64,000 bases of DNA from Flavobacterium panacagri (lineage in GTDB: Bacteria > Bacteroidota > Bacteroidia > Flavobacteriales > Flavobacteriaceae), in assembly GCF_030378165.1 (NCBI RefSeq), contig NZ_CP119766.1, forward strand, positions 5,456,001 through 5,520,000, in the 5' to 3' direction. A program made the position numbers and the translations under genes. Shown here piece by piece: positions 15,989 through 24,990 of the stretch. The notes beneath the pieces are model-generated. The model had not been told where the DNA came from. It did no database searches and saw only the letters and a list, made by a program, of their open reading frames with translations. Position 1 is the stretch's first letter. Each line of letters begins with the position of its first letter.

Positions 15989-16014
15989 GCCATTTCTGCG
16001 GCAACAGAAATGGC
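15989..16014 (+). promoter_or_regulatory. Conserved hairpin sequestering a start codon, copy 1
   Basis: GCCATTTCTG (15989-15998), loop CGGCAA, CAGAAATGGC (16005-16014) form a perfect 10-pair stem. The ATG at 16010-16012 lies in the 3' arm. Copy 2 (28723-28746) keeps loop and stem, with one A-to-G change that turns a T-A pair into a T-G wobble. Confidence 0.6.
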
Positions 16015-16057
16015 AAGGCTTAAAGAACATTTATCACTAAATCAAGAACACTTTTAG
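16010..16057 (+). CDS. Short leader frame MARLKEHLSLNQEHF
   Basis: Fifteen codons and TAG, starting inside the 3' arm of the hairpin. The first ten residues, MARLKEHLSL, are the same in locus 2 (28743-28793), and the differences in these codons (AGG/AGA, CTT/CTC) are synonymous, which favours translation. It ends 59 bases before the SusC start, and its role is unknown. Confidence 0.4.
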   Translation: MARLKEHLSLNQEHF

Positions 16058-16116
16058 AGTGCTGTATAAACAGTGCTCAGGGCATCTTGTTAATTACTTA
16101 AAACCATTACAAAGAA

Positions 16117-19100
16117 ATGAAAAAAAAATTAAACATATACATACCGCTGTTTCTACTCTTGATAACGACGGGAATATACGCCCAAAATACCACGCCGCTT
16201 ATTCAATCTAAACTCGACGGAACCGTAGTCGATGCTATTACAAATCAGCCCATTATAGGTGCATCAGTTACCATTAAAGGAACAACTCACGGGGTTGTAA
16301 CTGATGCTGAAGGAAAATTTTATTTTCAGACGGGACAGAAATTTCCTTACACTTTGATTGTAAGTTACATTGGATATAAAAAATTAGAAATAATTGTAGA
16401 GAAAAATCCAGTAATTATTAACCTTAAAGAAGAACGTCAGGAACTGGATGAATTAGTAGTTGTAGGTTACGGAACGCAGAAAAGAAAAGATATTACGGGT
16501 TCTGTTGCTTCGGTTCCAAAAGCCAATTTATCTCAGGTAACTTCTTCGGCAGATAATCTTTTAAGAGGAGCAATTTCCGGAGTTGTAGTTACACAAAGTT
16601 CAGGACGACCTGGAGCTTCTTCAAGCGTGCGCATTCGTGGAGGAAACTCTATTACAGCAGGTAACGAACCGCTTTATGTTGTGGACGGAATTCTGATTTA
16701 TAATGATAACAGCAACAGTTCGGCAGGAGTTTCTTTTGCTGGAGCAAGTGTCAATGTCTTATCAACAATAAATCCAGCAGATATTGAATCTATTGAAGTT
16801 TTAAAAGATGCTTCGGCAACAGCTATTTATGGTTCCCGAGGAGCTAATGGTGTTGTCATTATTACTACTAAAAAAGGAACTAAAGGACAAGATAATATTT
16901 CGTATCAAGGTTATTTCGGATTCCAGAACATCTCCAAAAAACTAAGAATAATGAATGCCAGCGAATGGGCAAGTTTAAGAAATGATGTTCAGGCAAGTAT
17001 TGGTCAGGCTCCATCTTTTACAGCTGCTCAGATTGAAGCATTTAAAACTTCTGGAAGTTATGATTGGCAAGATGCCGCATTTGTGACTGCTGCGCCAATA
17101 CAAAGTCATAACCTATCTTTCTCTGGCGGAGATGAAAGATCTAGATATTCAATCTCGGCTGGTTATTTTGATCAGGACGGAATTGTTTTAGGAAGCGATT
17201 TTAAACGTATTTCTCTTCGTGCTAACTATGAAAGAAATTATTCTCAAAATTTCAAATTTGGCGTAAATGCGAATTATACCAATTCTATTTCGAATGGAGT
17301 TGGATCTAGCAGCAGCGGTGGCAGAAATCCAAATCCATTGGTTGGCGTTTTATTAACTGCTCCAGTAGTTCCTATTAAAAATGCAGATGGAACTTATAAT
17401 GTAACCAACAATCCTTATACAACTTCTGTAAATGGTTACGTTTCCAATCCAATTAATGATTTGGAAAATACTACTAATGAAACCAAAATCAATAGAATCT
17501 TAACAAGTTTATTTGGTGAGTATAAAATCACTAAAAAACTAACTGCTAAAGTCGCTGTAAGCGGTGATGTTATTAATACAAAACAAAATTATTACGCCCC
17601 TGCAAATACGTCGAACGGTGCAGGAACAAAAGGTTTAGCTTCTGTTGGAGATAGAGTCGTAAGCTCTGTTTTAAATGAGAACACCTTAAACTACAACACT
17701 AATTTTGGAGAAAGTCATAAGTTTTCTGCTTTAGGTGGTTATACGCTTCAATACACCAAAGGCGAGGTTGTAAATGCGGGAGCACAGACCTTTGTAAATG
17801 ATGCAAATACATACAATGCTTTACAAGATGGTGTTGCCGTAAAACCGTACAGCGATGCTTACGAAAGTGTATTAAAATCTTGGCTCGCAAGAATAAATTA
17901 TTCTTATAAAGGAAAATATAATTTCACTTTATCTGGACGTGCAGATGGTTCTTCGAGATTTGGTGCTGAATCACTTTGGGGATACTTTCCTTCTGCTGGA
18001 TTTTCTTGGAATATTACTGACGAAGAGTTTGCCAACAACATCAAAGGCGTAACCGAAGCTAAACTTAGAATTACTGCAGGAACAACAGGAAACCAAGAAA
18101 TTGGAAATTATCTTTCTTTACCAGCAATGGGTTCTGTAAACTACTCTTTTGGAGGAACATTATACACTGGTTTAACTCCTACCCGATTGGCCAATCCAGA
18201 TTTGAAATGGGAGAAAACAACTCAATATAATGTTGGATTGGATTTGTCCTTATTAGACCGAAAAATCAATTTTGTTTTTGATGTGTATTACAAAAAAACA
18301 AACGATTTATTAATCAGTGTTCCTGTTCCGTTGAGTTCAGGTTATGCAACGGTTCTTCAGAATATTGGTGGTGTTGAAAACAAAGGTTTGGAAATTGGTT
18401 TAACTACTGAAAATATTAAAACCGAAAAATTCGCATGGAATTCCAACATTGTATTTTCTGCTAACAAAAATAAAGTTACTGAAATTGGAAATGGCGTAAA
18501 TGAGTTTTTTCCAGTTGTTCCAAATGGCTCTTTGTTACAGCAGCAACCCGTTATTGTAAAGGTTGGATTGCCTTTGGGAACTTTCTGGGGGTATAAAACC
18601 AACGGAATTTTCCAAACTCAGGAAGAAGTCAACACACAACCAAAAATCAACAGTTTGGCCAATACCAAAGTGGGAGACAGAAGATATGTTGATGCAAATG
18701 GCGACGGCGTAATTAATGCCTTAGACAAAGGAAATTTAGGAACTTCTCAACCAAAATTTGTCGGCAGTTTCAGCAATACCGTTTCATACAATGATTTTGA
18801 TTTGAATTTCTCTTTCCAAGGTTCTTACGGCGGAAAAATCTTTAATGCTTTAAATCAGCAGTTAGAAATTTCTACTCTTGGAACTAATGCTGCAACTACT
18901 TTAAATGATCGTTGGACACCAACAAATCCAAGCAATGAAATTCCGAGAGCAACAAGTTCTCCGTTAGGAATTGTTTCTGAAAGATATGTAGAAGATGCAT
19001 CTTTTTTAAGATTGAAATTAATCACACTGGGATACACTTTGCCTAAAAGCGTTTCTAAAAAACTGGGAACCAAAAGTGTGAAATTCTATGTATCAGCAGA

Positions 19101-19242
19101 AAATTTAATCACATGGACAAAATACACTGGTTATGATCCAGAGGTAAGTTCCTACGAACAAAACAACTTATATCCGGGAATTGATTTTGGTTCTTATCCA
19201 AACTCTAAAACATTCATCTCGGGCTTGAACGTAACTTTCTAA
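16117..19242 (+). CDS. SusC/RagA-type TonB-dependent outer-membrane transporter (sulfatase locus 1)
   Basis: The 1041-residue outer-membrane barrel has a signal peptide ending near IYAQ (residue 23). A carboxypeptidase-D-regulatory-like domain follows (DGTVVDAITNQPIIGASV to about 105), then a TonB box and plug domain (DELVVVGYGTQKRKDITGSV, VRIRGGNSI, YVVDG, SATAIYGSRGANGVVIITTKKG). The beta-barrel ends in aromatic F. It should import a ligand bound by the SusD lipoprotein encoded 16 bases downstream. Its N-terminal domain is a close paralogue of the SusC at 28839 (both have GKFYFQTGQKFPYTL). The sulfatases downstream suggest a sulfated organic ligand. Confidence 0.93.
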   Translation: MKKKLNIYIPLFLLLITTGIYAQNTTPLIQSKLDGTVVDAITNQPIIGASVTIKGTTHGVVTDAEGKFYFQTGQKFPYTLIVSYIGYKKLEIIVEKNPVIINLKEERQELDELVVVGYGTQKRKDITGSVASVPKANLSQVTSSADNLLRGAISGVVVTQSSGRPGASSSVRIRGGNSITAGNEPLYVVDGILIYNDNSNSSAGVSFAGASVNVLSTINPADIESIEVLKDASATAIYGSRGANGVVIITTKKGTKGQDNISYQGYFGFQNISKKLRIMNASEWASLRNDVQASIGQAPSFTAAQIEAFKTSGSYDWQDAAFVTAAPIQSHNLSFSGGDERSRYSISAGYFDQDGIVLGSDFKRISLRANYERNYSQNFKFGVNANYTNSISNGVGSSSSGGRNPNPLVGVLLTAPVVPIKNADGTYNVTNNPYTTSVNGYVSNPINDLENTTNETKINRILTSLFGEYKITKKLTAKVAVSGDVINTKQNYYAPANTSNGAGTKGLASVGDRVVSSVLNENTLNYNTNFGESHKFSALGGYTLQYTKGEVVNAGAQTFVNDANTYNALQDGVAVKPYSDAYESVLKSWLARINYSYKGKYNFTLSGRADGSSRFGAESLWGYFPSAGFSWNITDEEFANNIKGVTEAKLRITAGTTGNQEIGNYLSLPAMGSVNYSFGGTLYTGLTPTRLANPDLKWEKTTQYNVGLDLSLLDRKINFVFDVYYKKTNDLLISVPVPLSSGYATVLQNIGGVENKGLEIGLTTENIKTEKFAWNSNIVFSANKNKVTEIGNGVNEFFPVVPNGSLLQQQPVIVKVGLPLGTFWGYKTNGIFQTQEEVNTQPKINSLANTKVGDRRYVDANGDGVINALDKGNLGTSQPKFVGSFSNTVSYNDFDLNFSFQGSYGGKIFNALNQQLEISTLGTNAATTLNDRWTPTNPSNEIPRATSSPLGIVSERYVEDASFLRLKLITLGYTLPKSVSKKLGTKSVKFYVSAENLITWTKYTGYDPEVSSYEQNNLYPGIDFGSYPNSKTFISGLNVTF

Positions 19243-19258
19243 GTAAAAAATATATAAA

Positions 19259-20731
19259 ATGAAAAAGATCATTATAACATTCCTTTTAAGTGCCGGATTA
19301 TTGGTATCGTGCACAGAGCTGGAGGTAACACCAACCTCTTTTGTAACCGAAGACAATTACTTTATCACTCAGGATGATGCTGTTGCTAGTGTTACCGCAG
19401 TTTACGCTTCCTTAAGCCTTGATCCGGGAGAACAGAGTTTATTTGGAAGAAACCTTTATTTCTTAACCGATATGGGTTCAGATTATGCTGCCGCTGGAGT
19501 TTCTGCTACCAATCCGCAGGTAAGAGCCATGAGCGCTTTAACTCACGATGCGACAACCGACCGTGTTCAGGTAGCCTGGAGACAAATCTATGCTGGAATC
19601 AACAGAGCCAATGTTTCGATTGATAATATTCCGAAAGTAACGGGTAATGAAGTTATCAAAACACGATTAATTAATGAAGCCAAGTTTATTAGAGCATTGC
19701 TTTATTTTCAGGCAGTACGTCTTTGGGGTGGTGTGCCGATTGTTTTGCACGAAGCGACTTCTATACAATTGGGCAGTCTTAAAACAAACAGAGCAACTGT
19801 AGAAGAAGTTTATACGCAAATCATCACAGATTTAACTGATGCTGAAGCTTTACCAATAACCTATACAACAGCGGATGCCGGCCGCGCCACTTCTGGAGCA
19901 GCGAAAGCTATTTTAGCAAAAGTGTATCTAACGAGAAAAGACTGGCCAAATGCAATTGCAAAATCGAGAGAAGTAATTAACGGCGGTTATGGATATGCTT
20001 TGTTTGAAGATTTTCAAGATATTTTCACTAAAACTAAAAAGAACGGAAAAGAACATATTTTCTCTGTTCAGTTCGAGCCAAATCAAGCAGGAAACGGTTC
20101 TAGCGGAAGCACTTTTCAGGCCACTTCTTTTACTGGATTTACAGCAACAGAACCAGCAGATATTATTTCAGATGTTGCTTTATTTTATGACATCTATGCT
20201 CCTGGAGACAAAAGAAGAGACGTTAGCTACGCCAAGCAATTGCTTAATCCGACAACGGGAACGCTTTATACTTTTCCAAAACCAATTTTCAAAAAATATC
20301 TGGATTTAACCAATCTGGCAACACCTGCAAACGTATCAATCAACTTTCCTGTGATTCGTTATGCCGACATCCTTCTGTCTCTAGCGGAAGCGATAAACGA
20401 ACAAAGCGGCCCAACAGCAGAAACTTACGAATTGATCAATCAAATTCGCAGAAGAGCCTTCGGAAAAGCCATCACAACACCAGATGCAACGGTAGATTTA
20501 AGTGGATTAAATCAAACGACTTTTAGAGCAGCGATTCAGGAAGAACGTAAAAAAGAATTTGTTCAGGAAGGGCAAAGATGGTTCGATTTAGTGCGCTGGG
20601 GAACTTTGGTTACAGAAGTAAAAAAAGTAACTGCTAAAAACTCGGTTTCAGAACGAAATAACCTTTATCCAATTCCGCAGAGTGAAAGAAATATCAATCC
20701 GGATGGGTTACCACAAAATCCTGGATATTAA
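19259..20731 (+). CDS. SusD/RagB-family surface lipoprotein (sulfatase locus 1)
   Basis: The 490-residue lipoprotein has the signal MKKIIITFLLSAGLLVSC, with Cys18 as the lipid site, followed by EDNYF and the alpha-helical TPR-like SusD fold (LINEAKFIRALLYFQAVRLWGGVPIV, YTQIITDLTDAE). The C-terminal RagB region has EERKKEFVQEGQRWFDLVRWG. It should cap the SusC barrel and bind the substrate. It follows SusC by 16 bases. The gap after it is filled by a repeat element, but the sulfatase genes continue on the same strand. Confidence 0.93.
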   Translation: MKKIIITFLLSAGLLVSCTELEVTPTSFVTEDNYFITQDDAVASVTAVYASLSLDPGEQSLFGRNLYFLTDMGSDYAAAGVSATNPQVRAMSALTHDATTDRVQVAWRQIYAGINRANVSIDNIPKVTGNEVIKTRLINEAKFIRALLYFQAVRLWGGVPIVLHEATSIQLGSLKTNRATVEEVYTQIITDLTDAEALPITYTTADAGRATSGAAKAILAKVYLTRKDWPNAIAKSREVINGGYGYALFEDFQDIFTKTKKNGKEHIFSVQFEPNQAGNGSSGSTFQATSFTGFTATEPADIISDVALFYDIYAPGDKRRDVSYAKQLLNPTTGTLYTFPKPIFKKYLDLTNLATPANVSINFPVIRYADILLSLAEAINEQSGPTAETYELINQIRRRAFGKAITTPDATVDLSGLNQTTFRAAIQEERKKEFVQEGQRWFDLVRWGTLVTEVKKVTAKNSVSERNNLYPIPQSERNINPDGLPQNPGY

Positions 20732-20737
20732 AAGTTT

Positions 20738-20880
20738 TAAACACATAGAGACATAGATTTTTAATTATTAATGAAGAAAGTAAAAGAGAAACTCGTTTCT
20801 CCACACATAGTTGCTCTGTAAATTGAAATAAGTGAAACGCCTTATATCGATTCTAAAAACTATGATTCTATGCGTTTAAA
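20738..20880. repeat. MITE-like element, 'ACACATAGAAACATAG' family, copy 1
   Basis: Ends AAACACATAGAGACATAG and CTATGATTCTATGCGTTT are imperfect inverted repeats. Its reverse complement aligns with 33353-33534, sharing AAGGCGTTTCACTTATTTCA and ACTATGTGTGGAGAAA. The two copies lie after the two paralogous SusD genes, in opposite orientation. Confidence 0.65.
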
Positions 20881-20926
20881 AAAGATTGAAGATTAGAAAA
20901 CCTTATAACTAAAAAACTATAAAATC

Positions 20927-22843
20927 ATGAAAAATTTAAAAAATAACCTTTTAATCAAAAGTCCTAAAAAGGGACTTTTGATTACTGCAATACTGGTTGC
21001 ACAATTAGGATTTGCACAAGACACACAAGAGTTTAAAGGAACTATAGGAAAAACATTGGCAGACTCAAAAGAATATTGGCCTGAGCCTGTAACCGCTCCA
21101 AAGGGCGCTCCAAATGTGGTTTGGATTTTGTTGGATGATGTTGGATTTGGTGCGGCAAGTGCTTTTGGAGGTTTAATCAACACTCCTACTTTTGATAATC
21201 TGGCAAACAATGGTTTACGTTATACCAATTTCCATACAACAGCAATCTGTGCTCCTACCCGTGCGGCATTATTAACTGGAAGAAATTCAGGAAGAGTACA
21301 CGTAAGCGGTTTTTCACACACTATTTTATCAGCAGGTTTTCCAGGTTGGGACGGAAGAATTCCTTCTGATAAAGGAACTATTGCGGAGATTCTTCGTGCA
21401 AACGGATACAATACTTTTGCGGTTGGAAAATATGGTATTACACCAGACGAAGAAGCATCCGATGCTGGCCCGTTTGACAGATGGCCGACTGGAAAAGGTT
21501 TCGATCATTTCTACGGATTCTTAGGTTCGCAGACTGATCAATACAATCCTGATTTAGTAGAAGACCAAGTTCATATAAAACCTGATGGACGCCATTTAAA
21601 TGAATTAATTACCGACAAAGCCATCAGCTATATTCAGAAACAGCAGAAAGCCGCGCCTGGAAAACCATTTTTCTTATACTATGCGCCGGGAGCAGTTCAT
21701 GCACCTCATCAGGTTGCCGAAAAATGGGTGGAGCCTTACAAAGGAAAATTTGACGAAGGCTGGGATGTTTACCGCGAAAAAGTTTTGGCTAACCAAAAGA
21801 AATTAGGAACTGTTCCTGCAAATGCTGTTTTACCAGAACGTAACGCCCTTATTACTGAATGGAAAAAATTGACTCCAGACCAAAAGAAAGTATATGCAAG
21901 ATTCATGGAAGTTTATGCTGGATTCCTGACTTATACCGATTATGAAATCGGAAGAGTGGTGAATTACCTAAAAGAAAGCGGTCAATTGGACAATACTTTA
22001 ATTTTTGTTGCTATTGGAGATAACGGAGCCAGTAAAGAAGGAACTCTGCAGGGAACAATCAATCAGAGCCTATTTTCTCAAGGGAAAACAGATGAAGAAA
22101 ACTTCCAAAGCAATTTGAATAACATCGGTGAAATTGGAACGGCGAAAGGTTTAAACACGAACTATCCTTTGGGTTGGGCACAAGCTACAAATGTTCCTTT
22201 TAAAAACTGGAAACAAGATGCACATTCTGAAGGAGGAACGCGTAACCCTTTGATTGTCTTTTATCCAAACGGAATTAAAGATAAAGGTGGCATCAGAAAT
22301 CAATACAGCCACGTGACTGATTTGCTTCCAACAACTTTAGCCATTACTGGAATTAAAGCTCCAGAATATATCAAAGGAATTAAACAGGATATTATTCAAG
22401 GCTCTTCATTCCAAGCTTCTTTAGACAATCCAAAAGCAGAATCACTTCATAAAATTCAATATTACTACATCTTTGGAAACAGAGCAATTTACAAAGATGG
22501 ATGGAAAGCTTCTGCCGCACATTTACCAGATTCATTTGCTGTAAAAAAATCTTTAGGAAGCAATGAAAAACCTGCACCAAGCAATTTCGATACCGACGTT
22601 TGGGAATTATATAATCTAAATGAAGACTTCAACGAACGTAATAATCTAGCGAAAAAATATCCAGAAAAGCTAGCTGAACTTCAAAAATTATTTGACGAAC
22701 AAGCCAAAGAAAACAATGTTTACCCATTGATTGACTGGCAGGATGTGTACAACAGAAGAATTCACAACACTGGAGCAGATAAAGGAAAAACAGTTTCTGA
22801 TTTAATCAAACAGGCCACTAAACCTGGAGGAACCAATAACTAG
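20927..22843 (+). CDS. Secreted arylsulfatase (Cys-type)
   Basis: The 638-residue alkaline-phosphatase-superfamily sulfatase has a signal peptide cleaved near FAQ (residue 31), so it acts in the periplasm or outside. Metal ligands are expected at Asp70-Asp71 (VWILLDDVGFG). The signature CAPTRAALLTGR puts Cys108 in the CxPxR motif, which must be converted to formylglycine by a maturase not encoded in this window. The GDNGA motif near residue 365 is the second metal-binding loop. Released sulfate would feed cysteine synthesis. It is longer than the paralogue at 33578 (550). The substrate cannot be read from the sequence. Confidence 0.9.
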   Translation: MKNLKNNLLIKSPKKGLLITAILVAQLGFAQDTQEFKGTIGKTLADSKEYWPEPVTAPKGAPNVVWILLDDVGFGAASAFGGLINTPTFDNLANNGLRYTNFHTTAICAPTRAALLTGRNSGRVHVSGFSHTILSAGFPGWDGRIPSDKGTIAEILRANGYNTFAVGKYGITPDEEASDAGPFDRWPTGKGFDHFYGFLGSQTDQYNPDLVEDQVHIKPDGRHLNELITDKAISYIQKQQKAAPGKPFFLYYAPGAVHAPHQVAEKWVEPYKGKFDEGWDVYREKVLANQKKLGTVPANAVLPERNALITEWKKLTPDQKKVYARFMEVYAGFLTYTDYEIGRVVNYLKESGQLDNTLIFVAIGDNGASKEGTLQGTINQSLFSQGKTDEENFQSNLNNIGEIGTAKGLNTNYPLGWAQATNVPFKNWKQDAHSEGGTRNPLIVFYPNGIKDKGGIRNQYSHVTDLLPTTLAITGIKAPEYIKGIKQDIIQGSSFQASLDNPKAESLHKIQYYYIFGNRAIYKDGWKASAAHLPDSFAVKKSLGSNEKPAPSNFDTDVWELYNLNEDFNERNNLAKKYPEKLAELQKLFDEQAKENNVYPLIDWQDVYNRRIHNTGADKGKTVSDLIKQATKPGGTNN

Positions 22844-22854
22844 TAATTACACAA

Positions 22855-22937
22855 CCTGCAAGGTTTCTAAAACCTTGTAGGTTTAAATTATAAAAACTAA
22901 AAAAAACATACCTACAAGGTTTTGGAAACCTTGCAGG
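22855..22937. repeat. 27-base inverted repeat, 'CCTGCAAGGTTT' type
   Basis: The arms 22855-22881 and 22911-22937 are complementary at 26 of 27 positions, and each arm is itself a small hairpin (AAGGTTT...AAACCTT). It lies between the sulfatase gene and a 39-codon gene and could form a strong RNA hairpin, but has no T run. Confidence 0.65.
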
Positions 22938-22955
22938 AAATAAAATATAAAGATT

Positions 22956-23075
22956 ATGAAACGAGTAGATTATGAAATTATCGGAAAAAAGATTGTCGTG
23001 GGGATAATCTTGTTTTTAGTGCCGTTGGCCATTCTCGCTGGCGGATTAACCTTAATTAATCAATTTTTAAAATAA
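22956..23075 (+). CDS. 39-residue single-pass membrane protein
   Basis: ATG at 22956 opens a 39-codon frame ending TAA at 23073-23075, six bases before the hydroxylase gene. It reads as a charged N-terminus (MKRVDYEIIGKK), one transmembrane helix (about 13-35, IVVGIILFLVPLAILAGG) and a short tail. Tight spacing to the next gene and the clean membrane-protein layout argue that it is real. It may be a small partner of the di-iron membrane enzyme that follows; that is inference. Confidence 0.6.
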   Translation: MKRVDYEIIGKKIVVGIILFLVPLAILAGGLTLINQFLK

Positions 23076-23081
23076 GAAATC

Positions 23082-24137
23082 ATGGCAATAGTTCAAAAAG
23101 AAAAATTAGTAAGAGACTTAACGATAAGTTTTTTCATTTATTCATTGCCTGTTGTGGCAATTTACCTTTATTTTAAACTGACTGGCGGTGCTGTAAGCGA
23201 ATCGCACTTAACATTACCTCCATTCTTAGAATTTGCGCAGCCTGTTTTTGCTAATATCAGAACTTGGGGACTAACGGTATTTATGATTGTTTTAGGAATA
23301 ATCGAATTCGCAGCGGGTTTATACGATGACGAATGGACAGGCGAAGAACGTAAAATTGATATTGTTTGTTTCTTAGCACCAAAATTATTGTTACCACCCG
23401 TAATTGCTTTTTTCAGCTTAACTGCTTTGCCGTATTTATTACCAAACGCTGCAAATGCATTATCTTGGGTTCCGTTTTGGGGAGGTTTTTTCCTAATTGC
23501 AATTGCCGATGATTTAACGCAGTATTGGTATCACAGATTGCATCATCAGGTTCCGTTTTTATGGCGTTTCCACAGAACACATCATTCGGCTCCTTATATG
23601 GGAATGGCGATGGCTTCGAGACAAAACTTTATTTATACGGTTTTCTTTTCTCAAATTTATTTGACTGCAACTTTAACTTATTTAGGTTTAGGGCTTCCGG
23701 CTTTATTTGTTTTGGTAATCAAAAGTGTCATCACTTTAGGCGCACACTCAAGTATTCCTTGGGATAAACCTTTCTACAAATACAAAGTATTACATCCAAT
23801 TGCATGGGTTTTAGAAAGACTGATTTCTACACCTGCAACACATCACGCACACCACGCCGATACAAGCGGAGACGGTGTTGGACATTTTAAAGGAAACTTC
23901 GGAAACATGTTTTTTATTTGGGATGTCATTTTTGGAACAGGATTAATTACACGTCAATACCCAAAATCATTCGGAACAAAATCATACAAACAAGAAGAAT
24001 GGTACGCGCAGTTTCTTTGGCCGATTTTTAAATCTAAAAAAGAAGGAAGTTCCCTTGCTGAAGGTGTATTATCACTTCCATCAAAACCAAAAGCAGTTAT
24101 AGAAGAAACTCCTGCACCAGTTTTAGAACAAGTATAA
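23082..24137 (+). CDS. Fatty acid hydroxylase / sterol desaturase family membrane protein
   Basis: The 351-residue protein has four to six hydrophobic segments and the His-box pattern of integral-membrane di-iron hydroxylases: HRLHH, HRTHHS and HHAHHAD in order from about residue 150 to 260. These bind two irons that use oxygen to hydroxylate or desaturate a lipid-like substrate. It lies between sulfatase genes, in one orientation with short gaps, so it may act on the alcohol freed from a sulfate ester, or on a lipid needed for the process. Bacteroidota also make sulfonolipids, so a lipid role is an alternative. Confidence 0.85.
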   Translation: MAIVQKEKLVRDLTISFFIYSLPVVAIYLYFKLTGGAVSESHLTLPPFLEFAQPVFANIRTWGLTVFMIVLGIIEFAAGLYDDEWTGEERKIDIVCFLAPKLLLPPVIAFFSLTALPYLLPNAANALSWVPFWGGFFLIAIADDLTQYWYHRLHHQVPFLWRFHRTHHSAPYMGMAMASRQNFIYTVFFSQIYLTATLTYLGLGLPALFVLVIKSVITLGAHSSIPWDKPFYKYKVLHPIAWVLERLISTPATHHAHHADTSGDGVGHFKGNFGNMFFIWDVIFGTGLITRQYPKSFGTKSYKQEEWYAQFLWPIFKSKKEGSSLAEGVLSLPSKPKAVIEETPAPVLEQV

Positions 24138-24148
24138 TATTTCCGGAT

Positions 24149-24865
24149 ATGAAAAATCAAATCTTAAAAACCAGCTTAACAGCAATTGCCTTTTTATGGG
24201 CGATTGCTGTCTTTTCGCAAAATGAAAACCATAATTCATTATCTTTAGATTCCTTTTATTCTAAAATAAAAAGTCAAAAGAATCCACAGATTGTCGATGC
24301 GAGAACTTCGGAAGAATTTGCTCTAAATCATATTGAAGGCGCAGTAAATTTTAATCTTCAATCTGAAAATTACGAACAGCATATTGCTAAACTAGACAAA
24401 TCAAAACCTGTTTTTATTTATTCCATCGGAGCTGGCAGAAGCGTTGCTTTAGAAAAAGAATTATTAAAAACTGGATTTACTGAAGCCTACAGTCTAGAAG
24501 GCGGGATTGCCAATTGGATTGGAAATGGAAAACCTTTTTATTCTAATCTGAAAAGCAAATTGTCTTTAGCAGAATTCAATAAAATTATTGCTTCGAATAA
24601 AAACGTTTTGGTTGATATTGGTTCCAAATATTGCGGCCCATGTAAAAAAGTAAAACCTATTCTAGAAACTATTAGAACAGAATACGGTTCAAATTTAAAA
24701 ATTGTAGAAATTGAACTGGAAGACAGTCCACAGGTTATTGCTGATTTAAAAACAGTAAAAGTTTTTCCGACTTTAATTCTATATGAAAACGGAAAAATTA
24801 TTTTTAAGAAGGAAGGGATTAGTGATTTGAAAAACGAGGTTGATATTGCCTTGGCTTCGAAATAA
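24149..24865 (+). CDS. Secreted rhodanese-like/thioredoxin fusion
   Basis: The 238-residue protein has a signal peptide (residues 1-25, ending FSQ). A rhodanese-like domain (about 30-130; IVDARTSEEFALNHIEGAVN) is followed by a thioredoxin domain (about 140-236) with the redox pair YCGPCKKVKP. In the rhodanese active-site loop the Cys is replaced: IYSIGAGRS instead of YCxxGxRS, so sulfur transfer is unlikely and the domain may only bind. The thioredoxin part looks active. It sits 11 bases after the hydroxylase gene in the sulfatase operon. A periplasmic thiol-redox role is my inference. Confidence 0.8.
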   Translation: MKNQILKTSLTAIAFLWAIAVFSQNENHNSLSLDSFYSKIKSQKNPQIVDARTSEEFALNHIEGAVNFNLQSENYEQHIAKLDKSKPVFIYSIGAGRSVALEKELLKTGFTEAYSLEGGIANWIGNGKPFYSNLKSKLSLAEFNKIIASNKNVLVDIGSKYCGPCKKVKPILETIRTEYGSNLKIVEIELEDSPQVIADLKTVKVFPTLILYENGKIIFKKEGISDLKNEVDIALASK

Positions 24866-24878
24866 TAAGGATGTTATA

Positions 24879-24979
24879 TCATCCTGATGAACGAAGAATC
24901 ACACTAAAAACTATACAAAGATTGTCGATTTTGCATGTGGAATTACTGGTGTGATTTCTCCTTCGTCGAAATGACAAAA
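24879..24979. repeat. MITE-like element, 'TTTCGACCGAAGG' family, copy 2
   Basis: This aligns end to end with the reverse complement of 7641-7749; shared core phrases are CAAAGATTG, CGATTTTGCAT and GGAATTAC. The left end is degraded. As in copy 1, a CTTTGTCAAAG palindrome lies to its right, although the core is inverted. Confidence 0.6.
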
Positions 24980-24990
24980 AATGCGCGGAA

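Larger units (their letters stand above)
15191..16116. other. 926-base intergenic region: two promoters and a three-frame leader
   Basis: From left to right it holds the moeA promoter/operator (15217-15244, minus strand), an AT-rich stretch of about 350 bases without visible features, the SusC promoter (15598-15627), the 28-codon Cys-ended leader frame (15681-15767), a second 10-codon Cys frame (15951-15983), and a hairpin with a third short frame (15989-16057). About 330 bases lie between the predicted start of transcription and the first Cys frame of ten codons, which is long for a bacterial leader. Confidence 0.75.

Noticed and set aside
15989..16057. Conserved hairpin considered as part of a SAM-I riboswitch
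   Set aside because: The multi-stem core and kink-turn sequences of SAM-I are absent; only one short stem and a coding-like tail are conserved.
16051..16085. Repeated GTGCT phrases before the first SusC gene considered as a terminator
   Set aside because: They are direct, not inverted, repeats and no T run follows.
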